A DNA stretch of 64,000 bases from positions 18,814-82,813 of the forward strand of contig JBCCGK010000047.1 of the NCBI GenBank assembly GCA_039029315.1, given 5' to 3'. Of this stretch, positions 34,801 to 45,100 are shown piece by piece (the first letter of the stretch is position 1; each line of letters opens with the position of its first letter). The notes beneath the pieces are model-generated. The model did not search any database and was not told the origin of the DNA. It saw only the letters and a program-made list of their open reading frames with translations. This DNA comes from JBCCCJ01 sp039029315 (GTDB taxonomy: Bacteria > Bacteroidota > Bacteroidia > J057). The position numbers and the translations under genes are program-made.

Positions 34801-37735
34801 AGATACTGTGACCATTCGAGATGCCAATACCTGTATATTTCGGGTTCCCTTTGTCTTAACTGAACCGCTCCTTTTACAGGCTGTGGTTGCAGGAACAACC
34901 CCTGTCTTATGTCAGGGAGACAGCAGCGGTACGCTCTCAGCATCTGCCACTGGCGGCGTTCTGCCCTATGTATATTCACTTGATGGAGTGAACTACCAAA
35001 GCTCTCCCGTTTTTTCTAATCTTCCAGCAGGAGTACATACACTCTTTGTTCAGGATAGCAATTTGTGCGAACACAACATTCCTTTTACCATCACAGAGCC
35101 TACAGATTTGGGATTAGCCATAACAGCCCAGCAAAATGTCGATTGTAATGGAAACAGCAGTGGGCAGATTGAGTTAATGGGATCAGGAGGCGTGTCCCCT
35201 TACGAATTTTCCCTGGACGGTGGTCCGTTTGGGAGTGCCCCTTCATTTTCTGGCCTGGCAGCAGCGAGCTATATGGTTCACATACAGGATGCGAATCTAT
35301 GTCTGGACAGTATTTTGGCTATTATTTCGGAACCAGCTGTCCTAAGTGGTGGAATCAGCGAGCAAAAAAATGTCAGCTGTCAGGGGGAAAGCAATGCCTG
35401 GGTGGATGTGTTTGCCAATGGGGGAACAGCTCCTTATCTCTTTTCCATAGATGGAATCAATTTCCAATCTTCCAGCCTGTTCCAAAACCTGACAGCAGGA
35501 ACATATACAGTAACGATTCAGGATGACAGTGCATGTCTGTTTCAGGTTCCAATCAATATAACAGAACCGCTCGCCCTGAGTATCAATCTTTTGTCTCAGC
35601 AGAATGTAGATTGTTTTGGGAATGCCACAGCAGAGTTGGTCTTTGGAGGAAGCGGGGGTGTGGCTCCCTATCAGTATCATCAATTGGGCTTTCTTGCCCA
35701 AAGTTCAGGGACCTTCTCCTCCCTGCTGGCTGGTTCCTATATCACAATCATCGAAGATGATAGTTTGTGCACAGATACCCTCAAGATTTCTGTGTCAGAA
35801 CCTGATTTATTGACATTGACGATCGATAGTATCCGCCATGTGGATTGTTTTGGCAATAGTACCGGAGAAGTATTTTTTCATGCAGCGGGAGGAACACCAG
35901 CATATGTATATTCCCTCTCTACAGGAGCAACAAGCGTAGATACTACCTTCTCCGGCTTCGTCGCAGGCGCTTATACCGTAACAACTGTGGATGATAGTAG
36001 TTGTCTTGCGAGTACAAGTTTTGTTGTAAGTGAACCAGCGGTATTGACAGCCTCTATTGTCTATCAAAAGAATGTGGCTTGTCATGGAGACAGCAGTGCT
36101 GAGATTGGAATACAGGCCCAGGGGGGAACCTTACCATATGAGTATTCTCTCAATGGTGGCACATTTGGAGGAGACAGCCTCATCAGGAATCTCCCAGTTG
36201 GTACACATATCGTTACAGTCAGGGATAGCCAGGCTTGTGAAGTTCAGGTAAATATCCTGATCACAGAGCCTCCTTTGCTGTTTCCCTCGATTGTTGATTT
36301 GACACATGTCGATTGTTTTGGCAATGCAACTGCCTCTGTGACCATTGCCGGAAGCGGAGGAACCCTTCCCTATAGCTTTAGTCTTGATTCCATCAATTAT
36401 CAAGGATCAGGAACATTTGCCCAACTACCTGCTGGATCTTATACAGCCATTGTGGTTGATGACAGCAATTGTGTTGTTTCTTTGCCTTTTGTGGTGAATG
36501 AACCCATGCTGCTTCAGGCTCAGATTGACAGGCTGACGAATGTCGATTGTTCAGGCAATTCTACTGGCTTGCTGGACATCACCGCAACTGGAGGAAGCAA
36601 TCCCTATCTTTTTTCACTCAATGGAGGCAGTTTCCGTTCCTCTGGTTTGTTTGAAAATTTGTCAGCAGGCCAGTATACCATCGTAGTTGAGGATATGCAG
36701 GCATGCCGAGATACATTGATTGCCATACAAGTTACTGAGCCGGATGAGTTGATGTTGTTGACCACGCATACAGATGTGCGCTGCCACGGGGAGAATAGCG
36801 GAACAGCAAAAGTTTCTGCCACAGGTGGGACCATGCCCTATCAGTATTTATGGGAAGATGGCCAACCAAATGAAACGGCGATCAATCTCTCTGTCGGTAG
36901 CTATCAGGTCATCGTTACAGACGCTCAAGGCTGTGTGGCACAAGCCATCGAAGCGGTCAATGAACCCGATACACTGCTCTTGAGTCTGGGGGAGACATCA
37001 GATCCGTTTTGTGATTGGGCCAATGGATCAGCTACTGTGAATGCCACGGGCGGCATACTGGAATATCGCTACAGTTGGGATACGCAACCGTCGCAGAATT
37101 CCAATCAGGCGATCAATCTGGTCGGGGGGCGCTATCTGGCGATGGTATCCGATGCCAATGGATGTGTAGATACCCTTTCTGTCTGGATGAACAATACGCC
37201 TCAACCAATTCCCGATTTTGCAACCCTTCCCGATCTGACAGATTCGATTTTGCTGTCTCAGGCACACGTACAATTCCAAAATCTGACAATCGGAGGCGTG
37301 GTCTATGAATGGGAACTTGGGGATGGAACAAAAACGGCAGATCCTGAACCGCAGCACCAGTATGAGAATCCCGGCCTCTATACCATCAAACTGACTGCAT
37401 ACAATGAATTTCTGGTTTGTCCGGTATCAATCACCAAAACCATTCACATCATTCCAGATGGCGTGGTATATATTCCCAATGCTTTCACTCCCAATGGGGA
37501 TGGGCAGAATGATGCCTTTTTTGTCAAAGGAGAAGGGATTGTCAGTTTGTCCATGATCATTTATGATCGATGGGGAGGGGAAATCTATCGTCTGTCAAAC
37601 CCTGAACAACAATGGTATGGACTCAGTACATCGGGTACCGTTGCGCCTGAAGGAGTCTATACATTTGCCATACAAGCTACTTTTAACTCCGGCGCGGTCC
37701 TCAAAAGAGGAGGAACGATTACGTTGATTCGCTAA
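31844..37735 (+). CDS. Giant SprB-repeat T9SS cargo protein, choice-of-anchor-L
   Basis: 1963 residues. Signal peptide to ~31. A choice-of-anchor-L domain follows (~32-270; GVLLTTGNITNAAG, FASEEYPNFVGFNFNDIFAF). Next are a Calx-beta-like part, an Ig-like GADTTIC part, and then 17 SprB-type repeats of about 78 residues, each with a pattern like NVDCNGNATG...GGTAPYLFSIDG...LAAGTYT. A PKD-like domain and a gliding-motility-associated type B C-terminal domain (IPNAFTPNGDGQND, YDRWGGEIY) close the protein. It is exported by the type IX system and displayed on the cell surface, probably for adhesion or gliding. The repeats have a 234-bp DNA period, which favours recombination. It is 21 bp before the next cargo gene. 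Confidence 0.9.
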   Translation: MLTILTPTPSCQSKGILLIVLSLLAISHAFSQLVVTGGHSGSTLADTLTGDGITISNVVLNCPNGASGIFNGTNSNIGIDRGVLLTTGNITNAAGLNNTLNDIGTNNGAGGDPVLDFLAGAPTLDACALEFDIVATCDIIQIAYVFASEEYPNFVGFNFNDIFAFIISGPGIPPGGKNIALIPGSITPVSINNVNAGLNNNYYVSNPAQAGSTVKYNGFTTSLLALTQIQPCQTYHLKLVVADGTDGNFDSGVFLDLGGIRCFQNRTSLQAAYSISGSDHGVEGCNDVQVNVFRTGDSTQSKTVDFSVAGTATNGVDYTGMPSSLVFPPLRDSLGFVLSIPDDGMVEGMEFIQIVVRDSLCNVMTTDTLIVPIYDPARVDPGADTTICVNASYTLTPSVSDPGGVIAWSPATVLDDSSLFGTTFTPPGPGTYTLQVQFADTIGCPASDSILITVPPFTMGISKTDVDCHGTNTGSATASITGVAPYTFVWKDGSNAILQTQTSNSGTNTLSNLGPGTYVVLITDGEGCTDSLTTTITEPPTPLSAVISNQVDVLCNGEATGSVDIVASGGTSPYQFEINGLGFSTNNVFTSLAAGTYSVGVQDSNNCLFILTTTITEPTAMTSAISSQTNVDCQGNASGSVSISVNGGVAPYQYSIDGLTFQSSSTFSGLVAGIYTITIRDANLCTHPQAVSITEPSALGIALTNQLNVDCNGNATGAVDVSGSGGTAPYLFAINGSPLQSSGSFSGLAAGTYTISIQDDSLCTASLPITITEPQVLTASINSQINVDCNGNNTGSVDILAVGGTAPYSFGINGGTLVSSSLFNNLPAGTYTIDVRDANNCASSVLVSITEPAILTATVTNRVDVDCFGNNTGILSVAGGGGTLPYSFSINQGPFVTSGTFTNLFAGLYTLSIQDAQGCIVSVDTMVTTPTGLTGGIDTLIHILCQGQSTGSASFLAIGGATPYVYSLDGINFTNTNTFTGLPAGPDTVTIRDANTCIFRVPFVLTEPLLLQAVVAGTTPVLCQGDSSGTLSASATGGVLPYVYSLDGVNYQSSPVFSNLPAGVHTLFVQDSNLCEHNIPFTITEPTDLGLAITAQQNVDCNGNSSGQIELMGSGGVSPYEFSLDGGPFGSAPSFSGLAAASYMVHIQDANLCLDSILAIISEPAVLSGGISEQKNVSCQGESNAWVDVFANGGTAPYLFSIDGINFQSSSLFQNLTAGTYTVTIQDDSACLFQVPINITEPLALSINLLSQQNVDCFGNATAELVFGGSGGVAPYQYHQLGFLAQSSGTFSSLLAGSYITIIEDDSLCTDTLKISVSEPDLLTLTIDSIRHVDCFGNSTGEVFFHAAGGTPAYVYSLSTGATSVDTTFSGFVAGAYTVTTVDDSSCLASTSFVVSEPAVLTASIVYQKNVACHGDSSAEIGIQAQGGTLPYEYSLNGGTFGGDSLIRNLPVGTHIVTVRDSQACEVQVNILITEPPLLFPSIVDLTHVDCFGNATASVTIAGSGGTLPYSFSLDSINYQGSGTFAQLPAGSYTAIVVDDSNCVVSLPFVVNEPMLLQAQIDRLTNVDCSGNSTGLLDITATGGSNPYLFSLNGGSFRSSGLFENLSAGQYTIVVEDMQACRDTLIAIQVTEPDELMLLTTHTDVRCHGENSGTAKVSATGGTMPYQYLWEDGQPNETAINLSVGSYQVIVTDAQGCVAQAIEAVNEPDTLLLSLGETSDPFCDWANGSATVNATGGILEYRYSWDTQPSQNSNQAINLVGGRYLAMVSDANGCVDTLSVWMNNTPQPIPDFATLPDLTDSILLSQAHVQFQNLTIGGVVYEWELGDGTKTADPEPQHQYENPGLYTIKLTAYNEFLVCPVSITKTIHIIPDGVVYIPNAFTPNGDGQNDAFFVKGEGIVSLSMIIYDRWGGEIYRLSNPEQQWYGLSTSGTVAPEGVYTFAIQATFNSGAVLKRGGTITLIR

Positions 37736-37756
37736 ATTTTTAATTATCAAAACCTC

Positions 37757-40700
37757 ATGAGAAATCCTCATTTACTCCTTTTTTTGTTAGCACTATATTT
37801 GTTGGGAGCTATACCTACGCTATTTGCTCAACCGGCGAATGATCAATTTTGCAATGCCTCCGTCCTTCAGATTGACTCAGTATGCAATGGCCTTCCCAAT
37901 GCAACCAATGTTGGGGCAAGTTTGGAAGCCAATGAACCGATTGGATTTTGTTTTTCCTTTTTTGCAGGCACACAGTCAGTTTGGTACACTTTCACTGGCG
38001 ATAGCTCCGGATTTGTAGACATCAATATTCAATCCAATATTGGCAGCCTTGATCCTGTGGCTGTAGCGATTTATACAACAACTGATACCTGTACCAACCT
38101 GTTTAGTTTGACAGAAGTGGCTTGTGGTATTTCGGGTTTTGGAGGAGCCAGTGTAATCCAGAATTTTGTCGCCCCCCTGGATTCAGTCTTCTATATTCAA
38201 GTTTTGGGCACAACCTTTAATCCGAGTGGAGATTTTTGTATTGAGGTGGCTTCAGTTGCTTCGCCACCCAGTCCTCCAGTGAATGATTCTATTTGTCAGG
38301 CAAGTCCGCTGATATGGGGGGCGAGTTGTGATACCAGTACGATTGCCAATGGGATGTTGTCAGGATCGACCTTCTCGCCCAATGAACCGGAAGGGTCTTG
38401 TTTCTTCCCTGGTTCTTCAGAAACGATCTGGTTTAGCTTTGAGGGATCAGATACTGCCAATGCGCTGTTGACAATGAATGATATCGATGCGGGATTTGTG
38501 CAAATTGCCGTCTATGAGGCAGACAGCTGTGATGATTTTTCAACACTTGTAGAAATTCAGTGTGACGTATTAGGAGATGGAGATAATATTTTCGCCCCTG
38601 TCGATTCGGGAACTACCTATTATGTCCAGGTTTCATCTTTTCCTTTTGGTGGGGGGGGGAATTTTTGTCTGGAATTGCAGCCAGCCCCTGTTCTTACCAA
38701 TGATGGTCCTTGTGGAGCCTTGACAATTCCAGTAGACGGGAGCGCATATGCCTTCTCGAACATAGGCGCAACTGTTGATAGTGGAGAGAATATACTTGCT
38801 CCTCCTGTGGGAGAATTGCCCGGTCAGTGGATTGAAAACGGTCTGGATGGGACAGTATGGTTTCAATTTGTCGCACCTCCGGGAGGGGCCGCCGAAGTTC
38901 AATTGTGCCATCCCGGGACAGATTTTGACACACAACTGGCGATTTATTCAGCCTCGGATTGCAATGATTATAGCGGATTCACGCTCATCGATGCCAATGA
39001 TGATACGGAATTTGATTGTGTTCAGGGCCACCCATTTTCCTCTCGATTAGAATCCTGCTTCACACCGGGGGATACCTTTTACCTGATGATTGATGGATTT
39101 GATGGAGAGTTGGGCAATATGGAAATTAGCATCACACCGATTACTGCTCCCCCGATCACAGCACAACTCAATCCGGTTGCGCCAGATTGTCCAGGCGCCT
39201 CGACAGGATTGGTGCAAGTCATGGCATCGGGAGGACTTGGCGCATATTCTTACCAATGGAACACAGGTGATAGCACCGCAGTTCTTGGGGGCCTTCTGCC
39301 GGGACAATATACAGTTACCATCTCTGATGCCTGTGGCAGTTCCTATACAGATTCTGCCACAGTTGGGACCGCATCCATATTGCAAGTAGAAGCTGGGAGG
39401 GATCAAACGATCTGTCTGGGAGATACAATCAGTCTGGGAGGGAGCCCTACCGCCTCCGGAGGAAAACAATTTGCCACAACCTCCCGACTATATGGGATCG
39501 TAGAATCTGGCATTACACAAAACTTGGTCTCACTACAGCTGAACCAACCGAATCAGACCAATAGTCTTGGAACAGTCAATGGGGACATCAACGGAGGAGA
39601 TTTTACACCTCAGGGATTTTTGGCTCTGGATGGAACCTCCAATATGCTTGTTCGTGTGGATACTACAAATGGGGCGACAACGAATATCGGTACGGCGACC
39701 CCAAATGCAGGGCACACCTGGAGTGGATTGGCCTACAATCAAGCGAATGACACACTCTATGCTGTCAGCACCAATGGTCTGAACGGACGGCTGTACTACA
39801 TTGATCCAGCCACGGGTGCGAGTACATCAGGGCCATTCCTGACAGCTACTCAGCCATTGTGGATTGCCATTGGGCCAACAGGAAAGACTTTCTTACTGGA
39901 TGCTGCTACTGATTCCATCTTCAGTGTCAATCTACAGACAGGGCAGGCTAGCTCATTTGCTGTCCCAGGCTTCACAACGACAGCGATTTTCAGACTGGAT
40001 GCAGATGTAGATCCGGGAAGTGGACTGATTTACTTTTTTGATGATGAAGGAAACGGACCAGGTGGGGTGACCAATCTCAATTCTTTGGACCCGGGAACAG
40101 GCACCCTGAATCTGGTTGGCGGATTAGGAGTCGGTGGAACTAGCAGGGCATGCGCCATTTCAGGCTCCAATACAGATCCATATATGTATGCCTGGGACCC
40201 CATGCCAGGGATAATCAATACCTCCTCTCCCTCAGCAATGGCTTTTCCAGATACAGCTACCACCTATAGCCTGACAGTTACAGATGCATGTGGAACCATG
40301 CTTCAGGACATGGTGACAGTCGAGGTAGATGTGCAATTTGAGCTGACTCCTGGCGTTCAGGCTGGTGTTGGGACAGGTGGCTCAAGTGTTTCGATCATCA
40401 GTGGAACTCCTCCATTTACTTATAGCTGGAGTACTGGAGATACAACTTCCTCTATCAGTGGCGTTGGTTCCGGTCAATACACTGTAACGGTTGAAGATTC
40501 CGCAGGCTGCTCTGCCACTCAATCTATAGAGATTTGGGCAACTGCGATTGACGATCTGGCACAAGCGGGAATTCAGGAAGTACGAATATATCCCAATCCC
40601 AATACCGGGATGTTTTCCATTGACCTTGACCTGAAAGAGCCGCAACACACGATTTTTGCCCTACATGACCTGAAAGGACGTGTACTTTGGCAAGCGAAGG

Positions 40701-40819
40701 AATCTGATACCTTCCACATTCGAAAGAAGGTTCAGGCAGACAATCTGTCAGCCGGGGTATACATTCTGCATATTGCCACTGAGAAAGGACGAACCACAGA
40801 GAAGGTAATCATTGAATAA
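37757..40819 (+). CDS. Multidomain T9SS type A cargo protein
   Basis: 1020 residues. Signal peptide to ~25. Three pre-peptidase-like beta-sandwich repeats, each opening ND..C..A (residues ~26-165, 175-310, 315-470). They are followed by one SprB-like repeat, a DUF4394-like beta-propeller part (RLYGIVESGITQNLV, GLAYNQANDTLYAVST, GPTGKTFLLDAATD), a second SprB-like repeat (PPFTYSWSTGDTTSSI) and a T9SS type A sorting domain (VRIYPNPNTGMFSIDL, LSAGVYILHI). It is a secreted adhesin or binding protein, possibly in the same transcript as the giant SprB gene. A strong hairpin follows at 40842-40900. Confidence 0.88.
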   Translation: MRNPHLLLFLLALYLLGAIPTLFAQPANDQFCNASVLQIDSVCNGLPNATNVGASLEANEPIGFCFSFFAGTQSVWYTFTGDSSGFVDINIQSNIGSLDPVAVAIYTTTDTCTNLFSLTEVACGISGFGGASVIQNFVAPLDSVFYIQVLGTTFNPSGDFCIEVASVASPPSPPVNDSICQASPLIWGASCDTSTIANGMLSGSTFSPNEPEGSCFFPGSSETIWFSFEGSDTANALLTMNDIDAGFVQIAVYEADSCDDFSTLVEIQCDVLGDGDNIFAPVDSGTTYYVQVSSFPFGGGGNFCLELQPAPVLTNDGPCGALTIPVDGSAYAFSNIGATVDSGENILAPPVGELPGQWIENGLDGTVWFQFVAPPGGAAEVQLCHPGTDFDTQLAIYSASDCNDYSGFTLIDANDDTEFDCVQGHPFSSRLESCFTPGDTFYLMIDGFDGELGNMEISITPITAPPITAQLNPVAPDCPGASTGLVQVMASGGLGAYSYQWNTGDSTAVLGGLLPGQYTVTISDACGSSYTDSATVGTASILQVEAGRDQTICLGDTISLGGSPTASGGKQFATTSRLYGIVESGITQNLVSLQLNQPNQTNSLGTVNGDINGGDFTPQGFLALDGTSNMLVRVDTTNGATTNIGTATPNAGHTWSGLAYNQANDTLYAVSTNGLNGRLYYIDPATGASTSGPFLTATQPLWIAIGPTGKTFLLDAATDSIFSVNLQTGQASSFAVPGFTTTAIFRLDADVDPGSGLIYFFDDEGNGPGGVTNLNSLDPGTGTLNLVGGLGVGGTSRACAISGSNTDPYMYAWDPMPGIINTSSPSAMAFPDTATTYSLTVTDACGTMLQDMVTVEVDVQFELTPGVQAGVGTGGSSVSIISGTPPFTYSWSTGDTTSSISGVGSGQYTVTVEDSAGCSATQSIEIWATAIDDLAQAGIQEVRIYPNPNTGMFSIDLDLKEPQHTIFALHDLKGRVLWQAKESDTFHIRKKVQADNLSAGVYILHIATEKGRTTEKVIIE

Positions 40820-40841
40820 GAAGGTGTAAAGACATATGATT

Positions 40842-40900
40842 GGGGAATAAAGCAAAATGTGGAGAAATGTTGACATCCACTTCATGAAGCTTTATTCCCC
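40842..40900. terminator. Large hairpin between convergent genes, terminator
   Basis: A perfect 12-bp pair GGGGAATAAAGC (40842-40853) / GCTTTATTCCCC (40889-40900) encloses an inner GTGGA/TCCAC stem. It sits between the plus-strand cargo gene and the minus-strand small membrane gene and likely stops transcription from both sides. Confidence 0.7.
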
Positions 40901-40913
40901 TTTCTGGCTATGC

Positions 40914-41136
40914 TCAATCCAGAAGATTGAGATAGCCGCGTTGGATCAATAGGGCAATGATCAACCCATATATTACTCCTGAACCAAGGAAAATGTAATG
41001 GCTTGGATCTCCTTCGGCAGGGGAAGCATCTCGGAAAAGGAATCCTCCGATCCCAAACAAAATGGCTCCTACAAACAGAAATGTCCAGCGAAAAGATCTG
41101 GAAGAATTAAGAGCCTTGTCTGAGAAAAAAATACAT
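40914..41136 (-). pseudogene. Small two-helix membrane protein, frameshifted in an A7/T7 run
   Basis: From stop codon 40914-40916 upstream, the minus frame reads a credible protein: SFRWTFLFVGAILFGIGGFL, then a short polar loop and YIFLGSGVIYGLIIALLIQR, ending GYLNLLD. Both hydrophobic segments look like membrane helices. No start exists in that frame before an in-frame stop. The natural ATG at 41134-41136 lies in another frame; removing one base from the seven-A run at 41125-41131 joins it to give about 73 residues. It could be a real mutation, a sequencing error, or slippage. It lies 36 bp downstream of the EamA gene. Confidence 0.6.
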
Positions 41137-41171
41137 CCTAGAAATTCTCAGATCAGATTCCCAAACAGTCT

Positions 41172-42065
41172 CTAAGAACTTTTCCGAAGGGCAATCACAT
41201 TGCCCAGAATCAAAAAAACGATCCCAAGCCCAGCCAACCAACTCAAACGGTAGTCTTCAAAAATCATGGAAATGATGATGGCAATCAGTGGCACAATGAC
41301 CAGGGCATAAGCCGCCTTATCAGCACCAATCTTTCCGATCAGGGTGAGGTAAGCTGTAAAAGAAATGATAGAACCAATGATGGCGAGATAAATCAGAGAA
41401 AGGACATAGGGTAGAGTAGGGGAGAAGGAAATCGGTTTGCCACTGACCCATGCAATCAGGAACATGGCCACCCCTCCATACAACATCCCAATAGCATTGG
41501 TTGAGATGACAGGTAGTTGATGTAGTTGTTGGTTGTAGGCAGAGGTGATATTGCCCAGAGAGGCCATAAGCACACCTCCCAAACAAAACGCCAATCCAAG
41601 AATTGTTTTGCGATTCATCTCATAGGCAAGCAATTCAGGAGCAAAAATAAGGGCCGTTCCTATCAACCCAAGGATAGCACCAACCATTACATGTTTTCGA
41701 AGAGGCGTCTTGAGGATCAGACGTCCAAACCCCATATTGAGGAATATAATCAACGAGAAAATCAGGGCTACCAATCCACTGGCGATGTATTGCTCAGATT
41801 GGTAAGCAAACCAATAGTTAAACCCAAATAAACAAAGGGCCTGTAAAAGGATTCGAAGATGCTGTTCCCGAGTGAAGGACAGAGAAATGTTCCTGATCTT
41901 GCAAAAGGCAATCAAGACAACTCCTGCGAGAATAAATCGATAAGCAACTGAATATAAGGGATCTACCTGGCCGAGCTGAAAGGTGATCGCATACCAGGTA
42001 GAGCCCCAAATAACAGCAGGAATTGCAAACAGAACTCCTTGCCTGTTGTCAAGAGAAGTTTTCAT
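41172..42065 (-). CDS. EamA/DMT-family permease
   Basis: 297 residues from the ATG at 42065; the alternative at 42095 lies inside a hairpin. Ten membrane helices in two EamA halves: the first opens VLFAIPAVIWGSTWYAITFQ; the second contains FCLGGVLMASLGNITSAYNQ and ends with KAAYALVIVPLIAIIISMIF. Members of the drug/metabolite transporter superfamily export amino acids, purines or other metabolites; the substrate is unknown. A perfect 12-bp hairpin lies five bases before the start codon. Confidence 0.92.
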   Translation of the reverse strand: MKTSLDNRQGVLFAIPAVIWGSTWYAITFQLGQVDPLYSVAYRFILAGVVLIAFCKIRNISLSFTREQHLRILLQALCLFGFNYWFAYQSEQYIASGLVALIFSLIIFLNMGFGRLILKTPLRKHVMVGAILGLIGTALIFAPELLAYEMNRKTILGLAFCLGGVLMASLGNITSAYNQQLHQLPVISTNAIGMLYGGVAMFLIAWVSGKPISFSPTLPYVLSLIYLAIIGSIISFTAYLTLIGKIGADKAAYALVIVPLIAIIISMIFEDYRLSWLAGLGIVFLILGNVIALRKSS

Positions 42066-42069
42066 CTGA

Positions 42070-42097
42070 CAATGATAGGGAAAACTCCCTATCATTG
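42070..42097. promoter_or_regulatory. Perfect 12-bp stem-loop just upstream of the EamA start
   Basis: CAATGATAGGGA (42070-42081) pairs with TCCCTATCATTG (42086-42097) around a 4-nt loop. It has no T-run on either strand, so it is not a classical terminator. On the mRNA it ends only 4 bases from the EamA start codon, so it could block translation or be a repressor palindrome. Confidence 0.6.
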
Positions 42098-42118
42098 CTC
42101 AGAATGTATGATGCTTTC

Positions 42119-45100
42119 TTAATCCCTGATGACAATTTTTGTGCTATTCAGGGGAATGCCAGCAGTCCGTACAACGACCATATAGATTCCTTTAGGCAAG
42201 TCAGCGGTTGGTACCCGAAGAGACTGTATGCCCGGAGATGTCTGATCAAGATGTTTAAGGAAAACTGTCTGTCCCGCAAGATTGATCACTGCCAGTTCGA
42301 CAGTCTGCTCGTATGGCCAATGAAGGACAGCCTGGTAGGACTCTCCCTGCCTTACTGGATTTGGGAAAATGTTCAATTCTACTTCTGGTTGGAACTTCAC
42401 TTCCTGAATGTCGGAGGTCGTTACACTCCCGTCCTGATGTAGTTGCTGAATGCGATAATAATTGATCCCTAGTTGAGGCAGTTCGTCGATGGCTGAATAT
42501 TCTTTCCCGGAAGTTTGGTCCCCATCTGCTGAGACGACCAATAGTTCTTTGAAAATTCGTGCATCTGTCGAGTGCTCTATCCGGAAGGCATTCACAGGAT
42601 CTACCGTCGTCGTACGCCAGGCTAATTGAACAGAATTTCCTGCCTGAATAGCTGACAAATCAATGTCCTCAGGTCCCAATGAGGTAGATGGTGGATAGAG
42701 AAAGTCTGTAGGAACAACTTCTCTACTTAGTGAACTGCTCGACCATTCAAGTTTGGCAGAGGCGTAGACATTTTGCTGATAATATTCCATCCGGATAGGA
42801 ACCCGGCTCCAGGCTGTCATGGCGATGGTGCCTGAAAATTCAGTAACCTCCTGGTCATTCCACTGATCAATGACTAGTTGATTGTTTACCCACAATCTGA
42901 CCCCATCATCTGAAGAAGTTGTGAAGGTAAACGTTTCTGAATAGGGTGCTTCAATCTCCCCTTCCCATTTTACAGAGAAAGTTTCGTAATTCATGCTGGG
43001 ATCGGGTCTTCCACTTCCCCAGTAAAAATCAACCGTTGGATCTGTCCTGTTCAGGACAGGAGTGGTCAAATCGAGATTGTCATAATAGATGGCTGGTACG
43101 CCCGTCCCGCTGGCACTTCCTGAGGGAGATACCCAGAAACTTTGTGCCACTTCTGGTGCAGGATCATAACTTCCATTTCCAGTTTGCTGTGCGATGATCG
43201 TTACCTGACCTGTGGCCCCGGTCAAGCTAACGGTATTTCCGGCAAGTGTGGCAGGTCCACTGATAGAATAGGAAATTGCCAAACCAGAACTACTCGTTGC
43301 AGGAAGAGTAAAGGAAGGATCGCTGGTCAGCTTATTGTTCAGGCTGGGAAAGGTGATCACCTGTCCCATCAATCCACTCCCAAAATCTGGGGAAATACTT
43401 GCGATCCAATCAGAGATTAGTTCTACCCCGCTTGTATCAATGAGGTTTTTGGCCAATTGCGGCATGGCGATATCATTATGAACCGTTCTTAGGCGTTCCA
43501 TCAGGACAGATCGCTCTTCCTGCCCCGGTATGATGATTCTGCTATCATGAATGCCCAAATCTAACTGCACACTCCCAAAAATGAGGCCCTGATTTGCCAA
43601 AGGAATATCCAATCTGGCATCAAAGTCTGCATCTACACCTGTTCCTGGTTGATGACAACTGGAACAATTTGCATCCAAATAGGATCTTGCCCGGTCTTCC
43701 AGCGATGCCGACAAATCCTGTGAAGATGCAGAAGTCAGAATGCTGCCCAGGTTGGCTGTGTCTGGATCTGTGTCAAACATCTCCAAGTGCGTAAGTGTTT
43801 TTAGCTGATTGGCTGTTCTTCCCGTTTCTGCATAGAAAGCATCTCCATTGAGTTGGCGTGTATTTGGCCCCAAAAACCCTTCAGTGGTTGAATTGTGGCA
43901 GTTGAGACATTCGCCTCGGGATGGATAATACCAAGTTAGACTTCGGTTTCCAGTAGCGGTATTGATGGTCAGGGTATCGGTATGCTTGTCAGGAAGAAGA
44001 TAGGCTTCTGTTTGAGCATCATTCCAGCGATAAGTCATCCCATAATAATTACCATCATTGCCATAGATGAGGAATCGAGTTTCGAGTTTTTTGGTGATGG
44101 CGGGATTGGTGTCGTCTATGGGAAGTTCAAAATGTTTGACAAGAACAGAACCATTTGGAAAAATCCATTCGCCGTTCTCAGAATATTGAATTTGTTCGGC
44201 AGAGGAATTGTGCGTCCCATCATTGGGAATGATCATCCATCGTGATTTGATGGCTGCATCAGACCAAAATGGTTCATTGAGTTCGTAGGGAACCATGAAA
44301 CTTTCTGGTGTGAGCGGACTGAGGCTGGAGAATACTCCTGTTGCAGAAAGGGAATCTGGCGGTTCTGGTGCTCCCGGTGTCTGACGATCCAGTTTGTAGA
44401 CTTTGCCTGAATTTCCATATTTCAGGATGTACAGTTCATTGTTGTTGTCAAACCCAAAAGCGGATGGTGCAAAAGAGAGCGTCATCAATTCGGCGGTCGT
44501 AGAATCACTGGGGTCCAGGGCCCACAATCGCTTGCTTCCATAATCGGCATAGATATATTTGCCTGTAATATCAGTATGTGTAGGTCCACGGTACACATAT
44601 CCTCCTATGACACTGATACCGTCCCCATGATCATACTCCAAAACAGGAACCTGCTCAACCCCATTCAGGCTGCTGGGCTGGCTTTTGGGTCCTGAAACAG
44701 TGCCTTCGCGATATGGCCATTGGTAGTTGCCTCCAGAAACGATGATGTCAATTTCTTCTCGTTTGTTTTGGCCAACATCTCCCAGCCAGATCTGATTCGT
44801 GGGAGGATCATAAGTCATCCTGTGCGGATTCCTGAATCCTACTGCAAAAAACTCTTCAAGGGTCCCACCTGATGGGTCCTGGAAAGGATTGGAATTGGGA
44901 ATGAAATAATTGGCAGTAAAGGAAGCATCTGCTCCATCTACGGTCTGAGGTTGGCGCAGAATGGCATGGCTAGTAGTTGGGTCTCTATCTACATCGATCC
45001 TGAACACCCCTCCGAACAGGCGGTGGTCAATATCCTGGCCATGTCCATAGAAGTTGTTTCCCCCACCTTCATCTCCAATGCTCAAATAGAGGTAGCCATC

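Noticed and set aside
33220..37190. CRISPR-like regular repetition
   Set aside because: The period of about 234 bp is coding and matches protein modules, not repeat-spacer units.
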